A stretch of 64,000 bases of DNA, taken from Undaria pinnatifida. Taxonomy: Eukaryota > Sar > Phaeophyceae > Laminariales > Alariaceae. Under the pieces are notes generated by a model. It worked only from the letters and a program-made list of their open reading frames with translations, did no database searches and had not been told where the DNA came from. Shown in pieces: positions 63,251 through 64,000 of the stretch (its first letter is position 1; every line of letters starts with the position of its first letter). Both the position numbers and the translations under genes were made by a program. The stretch spans positions 3,904,867 to 3,968,866 of the forward strand of contig JABAKD010000017.1 in NCBI GenBank assembly GCA_012845835.1, read 5' to 3'.

Positions 63251-63527
63251 ATGACATATCAAGCACCCAATGCAGGTCGCAGGTAGCTTGAGTGTTGCCG
63301 AGACAGCTGGTGGCCACGTTCGGCTTGCATGCTTTAAGTGTTTGCCCGTTCTAACCCGTCGACTTCGGAGGAATCGACCTACTACCCGGGAATGTCTTGT
63401 TTGTTGTATGAAGTAGTCCCGATTAACATTGATATACAGTGGGGGGGGCTACATGAGTCGGTCTGAATAAGGCGATCGTCGAGATAGGGCGGTCGAAAAC
63501 TGTCATGGAGATGTTAGTACATAGCCA

Positions 63528-64000
63528 TTATTATAAAAATTAAAATACACTCCAGCTGTGAGATCGAAAATTTGGTCGAAACTCATCTTTGCAAGCTGTG
63601 TGTGATACTCCGATCGCGCGGATTACGGGTTGTGTGTCCTCATTAAGGATATAGGTCGGCGACTCCCCTTGCAACTACAGTGTAGCTATCAGGGTCAACA
63701 GGGTGATGCTAGGCAGTCTGTGCGCGGAAACTATAAAACCTGTTTCTGAGGGGGACAAAATCTGACAGCTGTGGAAGGAAATGCATCAGTTTACCAAGTG
63801 AATCCTGTAAGTCGAATATCCGGTGAGGGGAGGGCGGAGTTTTTATGGACGTGGGGGCCTGATTTTGATCAAAAGGGGGGCGGGAGGGGGGGAGGGGGGG
63901 AAGGGGACGGGTGGGGCAGGTCTATTTGTGCGTGGAAACTATAAATATTTCTTGTGGGGGAGGGGGAGGAATGTGGCGGGGGGGGGCGGGGGCGGGGGGG
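63528..64000 (+). mobile_element. Repeat D, copy 3 (runs off the window)
   Basis: Matches 57541-57850 through CCGGTGAGGGGA, then continues as copy 1 does: GGGGGCCTGATTTTGATCAA, G runs, GTGCGTGGAAACTATAAATA, and more G runs at 63900-64000. So poly-G-separated units are part of the full-length element, and copy 2 is truncated. Confidence 0.88.

Overview
This is a gene-poor, repeat-dense stretch of a eukaryotic nuclear genome. Candidate genes are split by GT-AG introns with pyrimidine-rich acceptors. Repeats include a Copia LTR retrotransposon, a tyrosine-recombinase retroelement, tRNA-derived SINEs, MITEs, satellites and long microsatellites. No bacterial operon, rRNA gene, CRISPR array or confident functional tRNA is visible. 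A multicellular stramenopile alga (brown-alga-like) is my best guess from the overall texture; the sequence does not prove it.

Layout. 1-3.8 kb: G/T-rich DNA with small tandem duplications. 3.84-5.03 and 11.0-11.66 kb: two parts of a degenerate ~32-bp satellite centred on CCATGG. Between them lies a decayed minus-strand Copia element (5.41-10.99 kb) with LTRs, polypurine tract, gag, a damaged protease, an almost deleted integrase, RT, RNase H and an extra reading frame after pol. 12.46-13.64 kb: four-unit ~300-bp tandem repeat. 13.87-14.18 and 20.16-20.47 kb: tRNA-derived SINE A. 15.49-17.29 kb: decayed plus-strand RNase H/tyrosine-recombinase retroelement. 19.40-19.89 kb: SINE B and a ~240-bp (TTG)n tract. 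23.2-24.0 kb: a minus-strand reading frame split by a MITE. 25.5-33.5 kb: candidate plus-strand multi-exon membrane-protein gene whose intron holds a three-block tandem repeat. 34.8-37.1 kb: unrecognised ORFs. 37.15-37.87 kb: tetranucleotide arrays. 42.76-43.97 kb: two palindromic satellite arrays around a short telomere-like repeat.

44.2-51.3 kb: the best host-gene locus. It encodes a secreted SGNH/PC-esterase-like protein on the minus strand (signal peptide, GNSHLRQ block, HFCMPG block) with at least five degraded paralogous exon fragments. 52.6-55.7 kb: a tRNA-headed repeat with short direct repeats. 54.0 kb: a complete TA-flanked MITE. 54.2-64 kb: a foldback repeat family with internal poly-G tracts, more SINEs, and TAGAC-based palindromes.

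No cooperating operon-like system was found. The most unusual signals are a 37-bp segment in opposite orientation in the two Copia LTRs, the extra post-pol frame of that element, the PC-esterase-like gene with its decayed paralogues, and short repeats that share tRNA heads, direct repeats or foldback ends. Reading frames were checked by hand-translating selected stretches; all homology statements come from motif recognition, not searches.
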